A stretch of 64,000 nt of DNA. Source: Panopea generosa (taxonomy: Eukaryota; Mollusca; Bivalvia; Adapedonta; Hiatellidae). The notes below the pieces were generated by a model. The model saw only the letters and a program-made list of their open reading frames with translations, made no database searches and was not told where the DNA came from. The DNA lies in NCBI GenBank assembly GCA_029582155.1, contig CM055895.1:61977078-62041077 (forward strand). The letters run 5' to 3'. This document shows positions 54,384 through 64,000 of the stretch, in pieces (positions within the stretch are counted from its first letter, which is position 1; each line of letters starts with the position of its first letter). Both the position numbers and the translations under genes were made by a program.

Positions 54384-57300
54384 CTGCAATAAGAAACACA
54401 TCCATTAATACTGAACATAAATACCAATTTTCTGGCGTCTAGAACATTCATACTTTCACAACATTTACTAAATTCTTTATTCTCAGCAAAGACCAGATTT
54501 ATATGAGCATTGCTACTTGTAAGTTGGTTCTGTATCCGATTCTTGGAGTTTTTTTAAATGAGTTATGATGTCATTTTCAATTTTACACATTACAGGTTAT
54601 ATTACATATCCAGCAACTTTATTGGTGGAGGAAGAACTCGGATTGAATCTATACAGAATTACTGTCTTACATTAAGGAACTGGTAAACTCTCTCATATAA
54701 AGGTTTTGGACTGAGCTGGGTTCGAACCTACAACCAATGAGAAGTAAATGATTGGGAGACAATGTCATGAACTCTGTCACATGTAGAAGATATGGACAGA
54801 CAACTTAAACAGCATAAAGCAGAAGTGAATTTCTATATGAGATCTTGTAATAATAATAATAATGAAAAATAAATAAAAATAAAGTAATTATTTAACAAAT
54901 CATTTGAACAAGTCGATCTTCCATGAGGCCCTCAAATATCTGAAGTATTGCTGCCCATGTTTGGGGGGAAAATGAAATTTCAAAAGCAGAAAATTTGATT
55001 TTCCTGAATGTTTAGTAAACTAACATGTACAGATCTGTATATTTAACCCAGTTAAATTCCAAAATCACCTAAACCTGCAACTCCCTTTGCTGCGCCCCTT
55101 CTCAGCTTCTATGCCCATATGATGATTATAACATCATATTTAGAGACATCTCTACCATTTTAAAGGTAACAGAGTAAAAACTTTTCTTTTTTATTAAATA
55201 GAAATATCTCACCTTCCAATGTTTGTGAATCTACTAATACCTAACCATGTTATTATGATCAGCAGCCCTCCCATCTCCCTGGAACATACAATATCATTGG
55301 TTAATATAAAATATATACAACATAACTACAACATCAACTTGGTATACCAGTAATTCGATGATGATTACGACTATCAATTAGGTCAGATTCTTAACGCCTC
55401 GCTAAGCAGCTACGCCCTCTTATGAATGAAGGCAACACGATTCTAGTCAAATGTAAATCAATTCGAAATATTTTCAAAATGGTTCATTTGGCTGTGATTT
55501 CTTGTGCTGCAGATGGCACAGCATATACCGTAATCAGAAAGTGATTTTTATTTGATTTCATTTTAGGACTGTCTTAAAAAAAACATCAGGTCAATCCACC
55601 AGTAATTGTGCATATTTATGAGCAAATGTATTCTGATTCTGAAAAATATAACTTTAAAAACATATTGTGGAACTCCTAGACATTATTACATAAAGAACAA
55701 GGAGCAAAATTCAACGGTGTAGTGAGACCAAATTGTTGATTATGTATACTGACCTGTCCTTGAGGTGACCATTTTCTCCATATAAATTATGTAACAGTAC
55801 TAGTGCTACCCAATTAGCTCAGTCGTTAGCACATCTGACTTTCAATCCTGGGGTCATGAGTTCAAATCCTCGTCTGGCCACAATCTCTGTGATGGTTGAT
55901 ATACGACATTAAATCTTATTATCATTTGTCTCTCACAATTGATTCAGGTGGGAAAGTTATCAGTTACTTGTAAAGATGGGGTGTGCTCAAGTACTGGTTA
56001 ACCCAGGAAACAGTGGTTAGGTTAACGGATCTTTTGTTAGCCCTCAATGGCATAAAAATGAAGCTAAATATTCAATCAATCAATCAATATCTAATCTTCA
56101 ATAAGGACGGGAATAAAACAAAAATATACTCCTATCATATTGTGATCAGATTTATTACCTGCATACTTCATGTTGCAAAGGGTTTTCTAATCTGTTTCCC
56201 ACTGCTTCAACAAGTAACATTATTTGGTAAAGACCCATTGCACAGCATAATGTGAAAAATACCACCGTGCATATTTGCCACAGATTTGTACCTGTGGAAG
56301 AAACATATCTTTTAAAATCATAGATAATATGTAATTAAATTTTGTAGCAATATTTGTAGAATTTACTTGTCTTCTAAGATGAAATTAATGATTTAGTAGA
56401 TGTCTTGAAACAAAGCCAGAAACAAACGAGGTTTTACTGTAATACTGATGGCTTGTTTAATTAGATACCCACCTTCTTAATGTATACTTGTTCATCTTAA
56501 CTCAATTGTAAAATCAATTTTGTAAATCCTTCTCCAGTATGTTTAGTGGGTAGAAACAGTATGTTTGTTTCTTAAAAATCACAAGATTGAGTCTGAAATC
56601 GAACCTGCAACTTCTGGCATGAGCGGCCATATTTACACCACTGTCTCACCACTTCATGGTCTCATAAGTAACTTAAAATAAGTACCTTCTAATACAACCA
56701 AATACTGCTATGGGACGTAGGTTGGTCATCTTAAAAGTGCAGGGCTAGAAATTGATACGTTGGTCTGTGATCTCCACCAGATTTTAAAAAAAAAAATGTA
56801 AATGGCCAATGGTGCATTCTCAGGGGGTTTGTGTATATTTTTTCTATACAAAACATATTGATTACTTATGCATTAATAATTTTTTATTATTATGGCAAAA
56901 AATGCAAGCCTGGGCCTGTAGTACCTACGTATAGCTATGTCGGTAGCTATGACAGGTTATGAATGATGGAAACAACATCTGCTATATAAACATTAAGATA
57001 AACAGTAAGAACATTTGAGATTGATAAAATTTGACTACAGAGCAGATGTCATCCTATAAATAGATAAGATATGAAGCACTGATGAACACTTAATCCATTA
57101 TATAATGACATGTGGTCAGTTTCTCTAAGAATATAAAGGTGAGATTTTTCTAATTAAAAATGTCAAACTCTCCAACTTGTTACGCATTAAATGACAACAT
57201 ACAAGATGATCAATGTAAATGAAGTTTTAGCATTGCAAACATTTGAGTTGAGGAAAATCTCAAGTTGAGATGTTTAGTGAAACTGGGGAGTTTAATTGTG

Positions 57301-60300
57301 GATTTAGACCTCAGGTGTATACATGTATAAACAATTAGACATTATCCTGAGAAGAATTGTCAAGGCTCGTACTAAATTCTTTTATGTACCTCACCTGATG
57401 AATTTTAAACTATCAGGCACTAACATGGTATTCACTATATCTCAGTACATTGTACATACCTGCTAATGAAACCTTGATATTATCTCAATACATTGTACAT
57501 ACCTGCTAATGAAACCTTGATATTATCTCAATACATTGTACATGCCTGCTAATGAAACATTGATATTATCTCAGAACATTGTATATACCTGCTAATGAAA
57601 CCTTGATATTATCTCAATACATTGTATATACCTGCTAATGAAACATTGATATTATCTCAATACACTGTCCAAACCTGCTAATGAAACCTTGATATTATCT
57701 CAATACATTGTACATACCTACAAATGAAACCTTGATATAATCTCAGTACATTGTACATACCTGTTAATGAAACCTTGATATTAACTCAGTACATTGTACA
57801 TACCTGCTAAGAAATCTTGATATTATCTTAGTACATTGTACATACCTGCTAATGAAACCTTTGATATTATCTCAATACATTGTACATACCTGCTAATGAA
57901 ACCTTGATATTATCTCAATACATTGCACATACCCGCTAATGAAACCTTGATATTATCTCAATACATTGTACATACCTGCTAATGAAACCTTGGTATTATC
58001 TCAATACATTGTACATACCTGCTAATGAAACCTTGATATCATCTCCATACATTGTACATACCTGCTAATGAAAACTTTGACATTATCTCAATACAGTGTG
58101 CATACCTGCTAATGAAACCTTGATATTATCTCAATACATTGTACATACCTGCTAATGAAACCTTGATATTAACTCAGTACATTGTACATACCTGCTAAGA
58201 AATCTTGATATTATCTTAGTACATTGTACATACCTGCTAATGAAACCTTGATATTATCTCAATACATTGTACATACCTGCTAATGAAACCTTGATATAAT
58301 CTCAGTACATTGTACATTCCTGCTAATGAAACCTTTGATATTATCTCAATACATTGTACATACCTGCTAATGAAACCTTTGATATTATCTCAATACATTG
58401 TACATACCTGCTAATGAAACCTTGATATTATCTCAATACATTGCACATACCTGCTAATGAAACCTTGTTACTATCTCAATACATTGTACATACCTGCTAA
58501 TGAAACCTTGGTATTATCTCAATACATTGTACATACCTGTTAATGAAACCTTGATATAATCTCCATACATTGTACATACCTGCTAATGAAACCTTGATAT
58601 AATCTCAGTACATTGTACATTCCTGCTAATGAAACCTTTGATATTATCTCAATACATTGTACATACCTGCTAATGAAACCTTTGATATTATCTCAATACA
58701 TTGTACATACCTGCTAATGAAACCTTGATATTATCTCAATACATTGCACATACCTGCTAATGAAACCTTGTTACTATCTCAATACATTGTACATACCTGC
58801 TAATGAAACCTTGGTATTATCTCAATACATTGTACATACCTGTTAATGAAACCTTGATATAATCTCCATACATTGTACATACCTGCTAATGAAACCTTGA
58901 TATTATCTCAATACATTGTACATACCTGCTAATGAAACCTTGATATAATCTCAGTACATTGTACATTCCTGCTAATGAAACCTTTGATATTATCTCAATA
59001 CATTGTACATACCTGCTAATGAAACCTTTGATATTATCTCAATACATTGTACATACCTGCTAATGAAACCTTGATATTATCTCAATACATTGCACATACC
59101 TGCTAATGAAACCTTGTTACTATCTCAATACATTGTACATACCTGCTAATGAAACCTTGGTATTATCTCAATACATTGTACATACCTGCTAATGAAACCT
59201 TGATATAATCTCCATACATTGTACATACCTGCTAATGAAACCTTGATATAATCTCCATACATTGTACATACCTGCTAATGAAACCTTGATATTATCTCAA
59301 TACAGTGTACATACCTGCTAATGAAACCTTGATATTATCTCAATACAATGTATATACCTGCTAATGAAACCTTGATATTATCTCAATACAATGTATATAC
59401 CTGCTAATGAAACCTTGATATTATCTCAATACAATGTACATACCTGCTAATGAAGGCTTGAGTACCAGTGGTGCAGATAAAAATGCTGGGAAAAGGTAGA
59501 TTGGCTGAAATGGATGAAAAATATCAACATTTTCTGACATATCTAATCTCACACACAATGCTGCATCTAGTAGTAGAGCTTATGCTTCATATGCAGAAGG
59601 TCGTGGGTTTGATCCAAAGACTTGAAAAATGGTTATAGAAGCTTCCGCGCTTGGCGCTAAGCATACAGATGTTAGTTCTAGTTCTGTTCAGCCTGGCGTC
59701 AGTATAAAGTGATAGGGTGGGGTATCATATTATTTATTTGTGTCATGATACTCCAGTGTGGCAGCCCTCAGAATACTATCTTAAGTAGACACTGTTGGGA
59801 TATAAATGAAAAATTGTTGAAAGGGAGGCTAACCACCATACAACAAGCAATAACTTTATTTACACATTTATTTCTTGTTTTTACTGATATTCTCAAAATA
59901 AGTTTAACAAATATAAATGGCACCAGTATTTAAGAATTCAGTCAATATAAATAGATACACACAGTTTATTTAAACAGCATTAAATCTTCAACTGCCTACT
60001 AAAATAGAACATGTGCACAGCGCTCCAGATAAGCTTTTCTTCAAATGAGTATGTTACCCTTCAATTAGTATGAAATGCTTATTTTCAATTCAATTTTCAT
60101 TTAAAACAAACTAACCAACACTGAACTTGAGAGTAATCAATGCTTATTTTACCCCTTTATTTAAATTTCAATGCTTAAATACCCTTAAATAGTGCTTATC
60201 TGGAGCACTGCTGTGCACATTACATGTATGAAAACTGAATGCAAATTCTCTTTTTGTTTTATTTGATCAATTACAATGTGAATGCAAATTCATCTAGAAA

Positions 60301-61826
60301 TATAAGTGTAGTAATGAGAAAGGATGAATGCTCATATACACTAGTAAAGAAGCAGGTGTATCAAACAATAATGTAGAAGATTTTCTATTTGAGGATGATA
60401 TAAATTTCCATAGATTATAAGATATACGTTTTCCCGCACCAATCACAGAAGGCTTTTGAAAACAGTGCAGGAAGAGTTCAGATTGATTGTTACACTTCCT
60501 GCACTGTTTTCCACTCTGTCAGTGAATATAAACATAATTCACCCAATAATTCAAAAGCCTTCTATATTAGGTATCCAAAGGTGTCTATATGAAGTAAAGG
60601 GTTAAGCCAAATTTTAGGAGTATTTAAAATGCAAAACTTACCATCCACATATACCAATCATCATCATTTAACTGCAAAACAAAGACAAAATGTATAAGAA
60701 TTAAAGTCTAAATTATAATACCTTCCTTCATTTTCCCTTCTTTTCTTGGTGTTCATTTCAAATATTCTCTGTCATTATATGCCTTACAAAGATTTTCTGA
60801 TTGATTACGAAAAAAAAAAAGAATTTACCAACCTACCTACCCACCCCTAAATGATGCGAGTTGGAAGTGGCAAACAAGCAATTTTCTAAAGGTGACCTTA
60901 AGTTCATGTACAATCCTCCCTGTGTATACATGTTTATTTTTTAAGTCTGTATTACTATATGTATATCAAATGCAATGATAATAGACAATACAATACTCAT
61001 GTTCATATATCAAAGAAACTTTGACAATACTCCAACAGTTATACTTTTTTTCAAGGCTAGAATAATATATATGAAAATGATTGATGCTTAGACAAAAATG
61101 TCAATAATTCACAACTCATGCATAACAACTTTATCAAAATATCTACATGTATATAAAAAATTATGTAACAGGATGAGAAATGTAGGCAGCCAGTCTGGGA
61201 CTTGAACTCAAGACCTTTCACTTACAGGGCGAATGCTCTACCTGCTGAGCTAGCCGCACTGCATCCATACTATTCTCTTCAAATAGGTTACTTACACACT
61301 TTGACATATACCCGTACAAATATAGACTTAATCTTATTCAATCTTGTAAAGAATAGATGAACTTGATTTATTGGAGTTGTGCTGGTCTAGTGGTTAGCAT
61401 GGTTGCTCCAAGATCAAGAGGTTCCAAGTTTGGTTCCAGTTTGGGTCACATCCATTTTTTTAAAACATAATCCCATAATGCCTTATTTGAGTGAAGTGCT
61501 GTAAAAGTGTGCAATCCTTTGGAGGGGATTTAAAGCAGTTGATACCAAGCAGAGTGTCATACCCAGTGTATGTAAAATATCTGAATGAACTTGTAAGCTG
61601 ATAAGCAATTCAAATGCCTGTAAACCCTTCCCAGGAAGTGAGGCTTTCTATGATAATCAATTCATGAAAGAAAGGTTAGAAGAGACCAATACAAAATATC
61701 ACTCACATTAGCGACAGCAGCCAAGACAAAGAAAACTGTCATTGTTAGGTTGACACCTTGCCAAACATACATGATTGCAGATTTTTGTTTGATGTTTGGC
61801 TCTTCTGGAGATTGGTCTCGAATCAT
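54236..61826 (-). CDS. TMEM220: Transmembrane protein 220, six coding exons
   Basis: Exons in transcript order: 61,826-61,707, 60,671-60,642, 59,504-59,444, 56,291-56,159, 55,278-55,213, 54,383-54,236; all GT-AG and phase-consistent; 185 aa (human about 160). The N-terminal part has VWQGVNLTMTVFFVLAAVAN then LNDDDWYMWM, matching human FFALAALVQVNDPDAEVWV. It continues PIYLFPAFLSAPLVLKPSLA, GTNLWQICTVVFFTLCCAMG, a loop with LQHEVCREMGG, LLIIITWLGISRF and MGALLLMTITLTILPLFIWS, then a WHTRLGHC tail. Four or five hydrophobic helices are expected. The molecular role of the family is poorly known. Intron 3 holds a 2-kb array derived from its own 5' splice site. The first 20 residues are less conserved. 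Confidence 0.92.
54548..54775 (-). repeat. SINE family D in TMEM220 intron 5
   Basis: TTTTCAATTTTACACATTACAGG, CTCTCATATAAAGGTTTTGG and the reversed B box GGGTTCGAACCTACAACC are in family order. Degenerate at both ends. Confidence 0.75.
55213..55278 (-). CDS. TMEM220: TMEM220 coding exon 5
   Basis: 66 bp: acceptor TGTTCCAG, EMGGLLIIITWLGISRFTNI G, donor AAG|GTGAGA. Corresponds to human [20 protein letters not shown]. Confidence 0.92.
55806..56095 (+). repeat. SINE family B in TMEM220 intron 4
   Basis: Head CTACCCAATTAGCTCAGTCG, B box GAGTTCAAATCCTCG, body and ATTCAATCAATCAATC tail. Inserted antisense to the gene about 60 bp from exon 4. Confidence 0.88.
56159..56291 (-). CDS. TMEM220: TMEM220 coding exon 4
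   Basis: 133 bp: acceptor TTCCACAG, GTNLWQICTVVFFTLCCAMG through to PLQHEVC, donor CAG|GTAATA. Aligns with human [20 protein letters not shown] and ILHEEEGRE. Confidence 0.92.
56292..57439. other. TMEM220: TMEM220 intron 3, unique part
   Basis: No exon or repeat recognised between exon 4 and the 43-bp array. Confidence 0.5.
57440..59443 (-). repeat. 43-bp minisatellite made of TMEM220 exon 3 donor copies, about 46 units
   Basis: On the transcript strand the unit is AAGGTTTCATTAGCAG, GTATGTACAATGTATTGAGA, TAATATC. The exon 3 end and its donor read CAAGCCTTCATTAGCAG|GTATGTACATTG followed by the same bases, so the first unit is the real exon-intron boundary (16 exonic and 27 intronic bases). 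Almost every unit keeps CAG|GTATGT. Blocks of seven or eight units (spacing about 303 and 347 bp, marked by the TACATTCC variant at 58,313, 58,615 and 58,962) show later larger duplications. Confidence 0.95.
59444..59504 (-). CDS. TMEM220: TMEM220 coding exon 3
   Basis: 61 bp: acceptor CATTTCAG, PIYLFPAFLSAPLVLKPSLA plus one base, donor GCAG|GTATGT. Corresponds to human [20 protein letters not shown]. This donor is chosen among about 47 copies because the frame meets a stop seven codons further on and the human alignment continues directly into exon 4. Confidence 0.9.
59562..59855 (+). repeat. SINE family C in TMEM220 intron 2
   Basis: Head TCTAGTAGTAGAGCTTATGC, B box GTGGGTTTGATCC, body GGGTGGGGTATCATA and ACCATACAACAAGCAATAA tail. 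More diverged than the copy at 24,670. Confidence 0.85.
60013..60217. mobile_element. hAT-like MITE, copy 1, in TMEM220 intron 2
   Basis: Termini CAGCGCTCCAGATAAGC and (reversed) CAGTGCTCCAGATAAGC; 205 bp, AT-rich, non-coding. Flanks TGTGCA on both sides suggest a decayed 8-bp duplication. A relative lies at 63,146-63,396. Confidence 0.65.
60405..60605. mobile_element. TTAA-type piggyBac-like MITE, copy 6, in TMEM220 intron 2
   Basis: Right end ATATGAAGTAAAGGGTTAA is intact; left terminus is replaced. The palindrome is partly lost (GTTCAGATTGATTGTTACAC). Ends 37 bp from exon 2. Confidence 0.75.
60642..60671 (-). CDS. TMEM220: TMEM220 coding exon 2 (30-bp microexon)
   Basis: Acceptor TTTTGCAG, ten codons LNDDDWYMWM, donor ATG|GTAAGT. 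Phase 0 on both sides. Matches human VNDPDAEVWV, the family's most recognisable motif. Confidence 0.9.
61193..61262 (-). repeat. tRNA-like sequence, SINE head or pseudogene
   Basis: Minus strand GCGGCTAGCTCAGCAGGTAG AGC A box, an anticodon loop reading TGT, and GAGTTCAAGTCCC B box. The acceptor arms do not pair, so it is not a functional tRNA. Confidence 0.6.
61379..61500 (+). repeat. tRNA-derived SINE head
   Basis: GCTGGTCTAGTGGTTAGCAT A box and GGTTCCAGTTTGGGTCAC B-box region followed by a T run; body follows but has no second copy here. Confidence 0.55.
61707..61826 (-). CDS. TMEM220: TMEM220 coding exon 1
   Basis: 40 codons from the first methionine to AAVAN, donor AAT|GTGAGT. The exon extends 17 bases upstream to an acceptor (CTTTTCAG, exon from 61,843), so a non-coding leader exon lies further up. 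Confidence 0.9.
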
Positions 61827-61900
61827 GCTACTTCAAAAAGTCCCTGAAAAGAAACATGCATTGATAGAAGATATTAAAATATGATATTTAGCTATATATT

Positions 61901-62912
61901 AAACAAGAAATGTCACTGTTAAGTGTCACATTGTCCCACAAATGGTCTGTGAAAATAACAATATATTTTATAATTGATAGCAATGTATCTATGAACATTA
62001 AGAGTAATGGACTGACGTTTTTAGACAAGACATGCAATTTCATGTTTTTTTTTATACATAAAAGTGTGACCTAGACCTCTGTGTAACTTTGACCTTGGAA
62101 TCTGAAGTAACGGTCTTGGTATTTCTACAGGTAAATGCAGGTGACACATCATCATGACATGTTGATTACTTGTGTCCAGCTTCTTTAAAATCTTTCAATG
62201 TAAGACAGTTACAGACCAGACATGAAATATCAATCAAACCTAAAGTGTGACTTTGAGGTAAGGTTCTGGGTCTTAATGCGACAAGCCTTTATGTCATGTT
62301 GTTCAATTAAGCTAAGTGATTTTGAAATCCATCCATGTATGATAAAGTTATAGACCAGATGTGAGATCTCAATCTGACTCAAGGTGTTGTCAAACAAACT
62401 CAAAGTGAGACCTTGACCTTTGAGGTACGGGTCTTGGTCTTGCGTGCGACATGTCGTCATGTCATTCTGATCAATTGAGCCAAGTTAAAGATGAAGTTAC
62501 AGACCAGACACAAACTATGAAACAAACTGAAAGTGTGACATTGAGCTTTGAGGAAAGGTTCTGGGTTTTACAAGTGACACTTCATCATGTCATGTTGATC
62601 AACTGAGCCAAGTGTTTTTTTAAATTTATCTATAGGTGACAAAGTTACAGACTGGACACATCTCAAACAGACTGAAAATGTTGTCAAAGTTAAATTGTGA
62701 CCTTGACCTTTGAAGTGGGAATCTGGGTGTTACTCACAACAAGTTGTCATGTTATGTTGATCATTTGTAGCAAGTATTAACAAAATCCATCCATGCATGA
62801 CACATTTAAAGGCCGGACACGAAATACAGGACAGACAGATTGATGGAGAGACAGACAGACACTGCAATTACTATATGCCATCCCAAAAGTTTGTGGGGCG
62901 GTGGCATAAAAA
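61901..62912 (+). mobile_element. Helitron-like element H5 in TMEM220 intron 1
   Basis: Starts AAACAAGAAATGTCACTG and ends ATGCCATCCC...GGGGCGGTGGCATAAAAA, whose ends pair. Core of about five degenerate 150-bp units with TGACCTTTGAGGTACGGGTC, TGTCGTCATGTCATTCTGAT and AAAGTTACAGACCAGACAC, then ACAGACAGATTGATGGAGAG before the hairpin. Confidence 0.6.
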
Positions 62913-63145
62913 CAAGAAATACAGATTTGTTGAAAAAAACAACAAACCGAGTGATAACTGATGTCTAGTGTAAACAAACTGATAAATGAGCGGAACATAT
63001 ACTATCTGATAAATTTCGATCCTTACATTTTGGTTATTATCAAGAACGGTTCCTTTCGGAAGTTTAATAGTGCTATAATAACTAACTCCATGTAACATGT
63101 AAACGTATGAGAAATTACCAGTCCAAGAGAGAGCATGGTTATCAG

Positions 63146-63396
63146 TGCTCCAGCTTAGTTTTTTTTCAAATTATTATTTTAATAATTAAATTCGTATGCA
63201 ATTCTTATTTTCAAAATGTTAAGGGTAAAATTAAACATTTTAATCAAATTGTTATTTAAGATAAACCAATCAACACTCACATTGTCAGTATCCAATGCGT
63301 ATTTGATCACTTAGTTTAAATTTCAATGCTTTAATCAGAAACTTAAATGCTTTATAAATATAAATACAAATAGTGCTTATTTCGAGCACTGGATTA
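63146..63396. mobile_element. hAT-like MITE, copy 2
   Basis: Termini CAGTGCTCCAGCTTAG and (reversed) CAGTGCTCGAAATAAGC, AT-rich 250-bp interior containing AATTTCAATGCTT as in copy 1. The 8-bp flanks (ATGGTTAT, GATTACAT) are only partly alike. Confidence 0.6.
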
Positions 63397-63661
63397 CATA
63401 GTAAAATGAATAATGCTCAATAATGCTCAAGGTCAAACTGTGAGATTTGACAGTAGGAGAATTATATTAACAATTATGGCAGTGCCAAATTAACAACTTT
63501 TATAAAATAATGACAGTGCTACAGCATAAGGTGCACATTTCTGTCCAAAGATATCACTTAAAAACTATTCTACAAACTATGACAATACCGAAAATAACAA
63601 TAGAAGTCATCTAAATACCCATATCTACACACGGTACACATATTCGACGGTTAATTGTTAC

Positions 63662-63740
63662 CTTGTAGTAATACACATGCTTTTCCGCACGAAATCCTCC
63701 CACATCTGTCATTTTCTCATATCTTTTTTTTTGTTTACAT
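63662..63740 (-). promoter_or_regulatory. TMEM220: Probable TMEM220 leader exon with overlapping uORF
   Basis: On the minus strand a GC-richer block ends TACAAG|GTAACA, a good donor (exon end 63,662). It carries an ATG at 63,712 reading MTDVGGFRAEKHVYYYK. Joined to the acceptor at 61,843 this frame continues GLFEVA and stops in an ATGA that overlaps the TMEM220 start. The 5' limit is not visible. Confidence 0.45.
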
Positions 63741-63741
63741 T

Positions 63742-63755
63742 TTCCACTTCCTGTG
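63742..63755 (-). promoter_or_regulatory. ETS-type binding site
   Basis: CACAGGAAGTGGAA on the minus strand, about 30-90 bases above the putative leader exon. CAGGAAGTG is the ETS/GABP core common in promoters of broadly expressed animal genes. Confidence 0.4.
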
Positions 63756-64000
63756 CATTGTAATTGTTATGCATATCGTGATAATCACACAAATTAAATT
63801 CTTCAGTTTTAACAAGGAATAGAGAAGGAAAGGCAATTGATTGTGATTTTGTAAAAGCTCGCGTATTCACGCAAAATATCGCAATATCTTGTTCTTAAAT
63901 ATCTTAACTTCCATTCATCCCAGGAACACAAATCAAAATTCCTAGATTGCAGAATGAAATTCTCATCAAAATTTTGATTACAAAATTTGTAAACTGCAGC

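Noticed and set aside
61193-61262. Functional tRNA-Thr gene (anticodon TGT) on the minus strand
   Set aside because: The acceptor stem and much of the T stem do not pair; best read as a SINE head or pseudogene.

Overview
The window is AT-rich nuclear DNA of an invertebrate animal, most probably a mollusc and perhaps a bivalve. The grounds are genes with GT-AG introns, several tRNA-derived SINE families, Helitron-like elements with tandem cores, and very abundant minisatellites. I found no LTR element, provirus, Polinton, CRISPR array or bacterial-type operon. Host coding sequence is under 3% of the window.

Genes. RPS2 (ribosomal protein uS5) lies on the plus strand at 42,337-46,530 in five coding exons, with a probable short TOP-type leader exon at 42,111-42,133. 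TMEM220, a small multi-pass membrane protein, lies on the minus strand at 54,236-61,826 in six coding exons, with a probable leader exon near 63,662-63,740 below an ETS-type site. A third, unidentified minus-strand gene is suggested by in-phase exons at 34,275-34,322 and 12,410-12,487, and more weakly at 7,741-7,830 and 7,447-7,524. If it is real, its 21.8-kb first intron holds most of the large arrays.

Layout. 0-8.2 kb: scattered SINEs and MITEs. 8.2-14.3 kb: three minisatellites. 14.9-20.2 kb: an 88-bp satellite interrupted by a hAT-like element that itself holds two Helitron-like elements. 20.6-24.0 kb: the 3' end of a CR1/L2-like LINE whose ORF carries a 57-bp tandem expansion and whose 3' region carries a 987-bp hAT element. 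24.3-26.3 kb: Helitron-like element with a nested SINE. 27.0-28.7 kb: 24-bp minisatellite. 31.5-33.3 kb: second Helitron-like copy with a nested SINE. 35-41 kb: mostly unique AT-rich DNA. 42-46.6 kb: RPS2. 49.3-51.8 kb: Helitron-like element with a nested 419-bp retroposon. 54.2-63.7 kb: TMEM220, whose third intron is largely a 2-kb array of 43-bp units.

The most striking observation is how several arrays arose. The 43-bp units copy the TMEM220 exon 3/intron 3 junction, so about 46 potential 5' splice sites follow the true one. The 57-bp units copy a short stretch of LINE ORF, with recognisable ORF on either side. A 72-bp triplication copies the inside of a SINE. Here tandem amplification seems to start from ordinary local sequence, including a working splice site.
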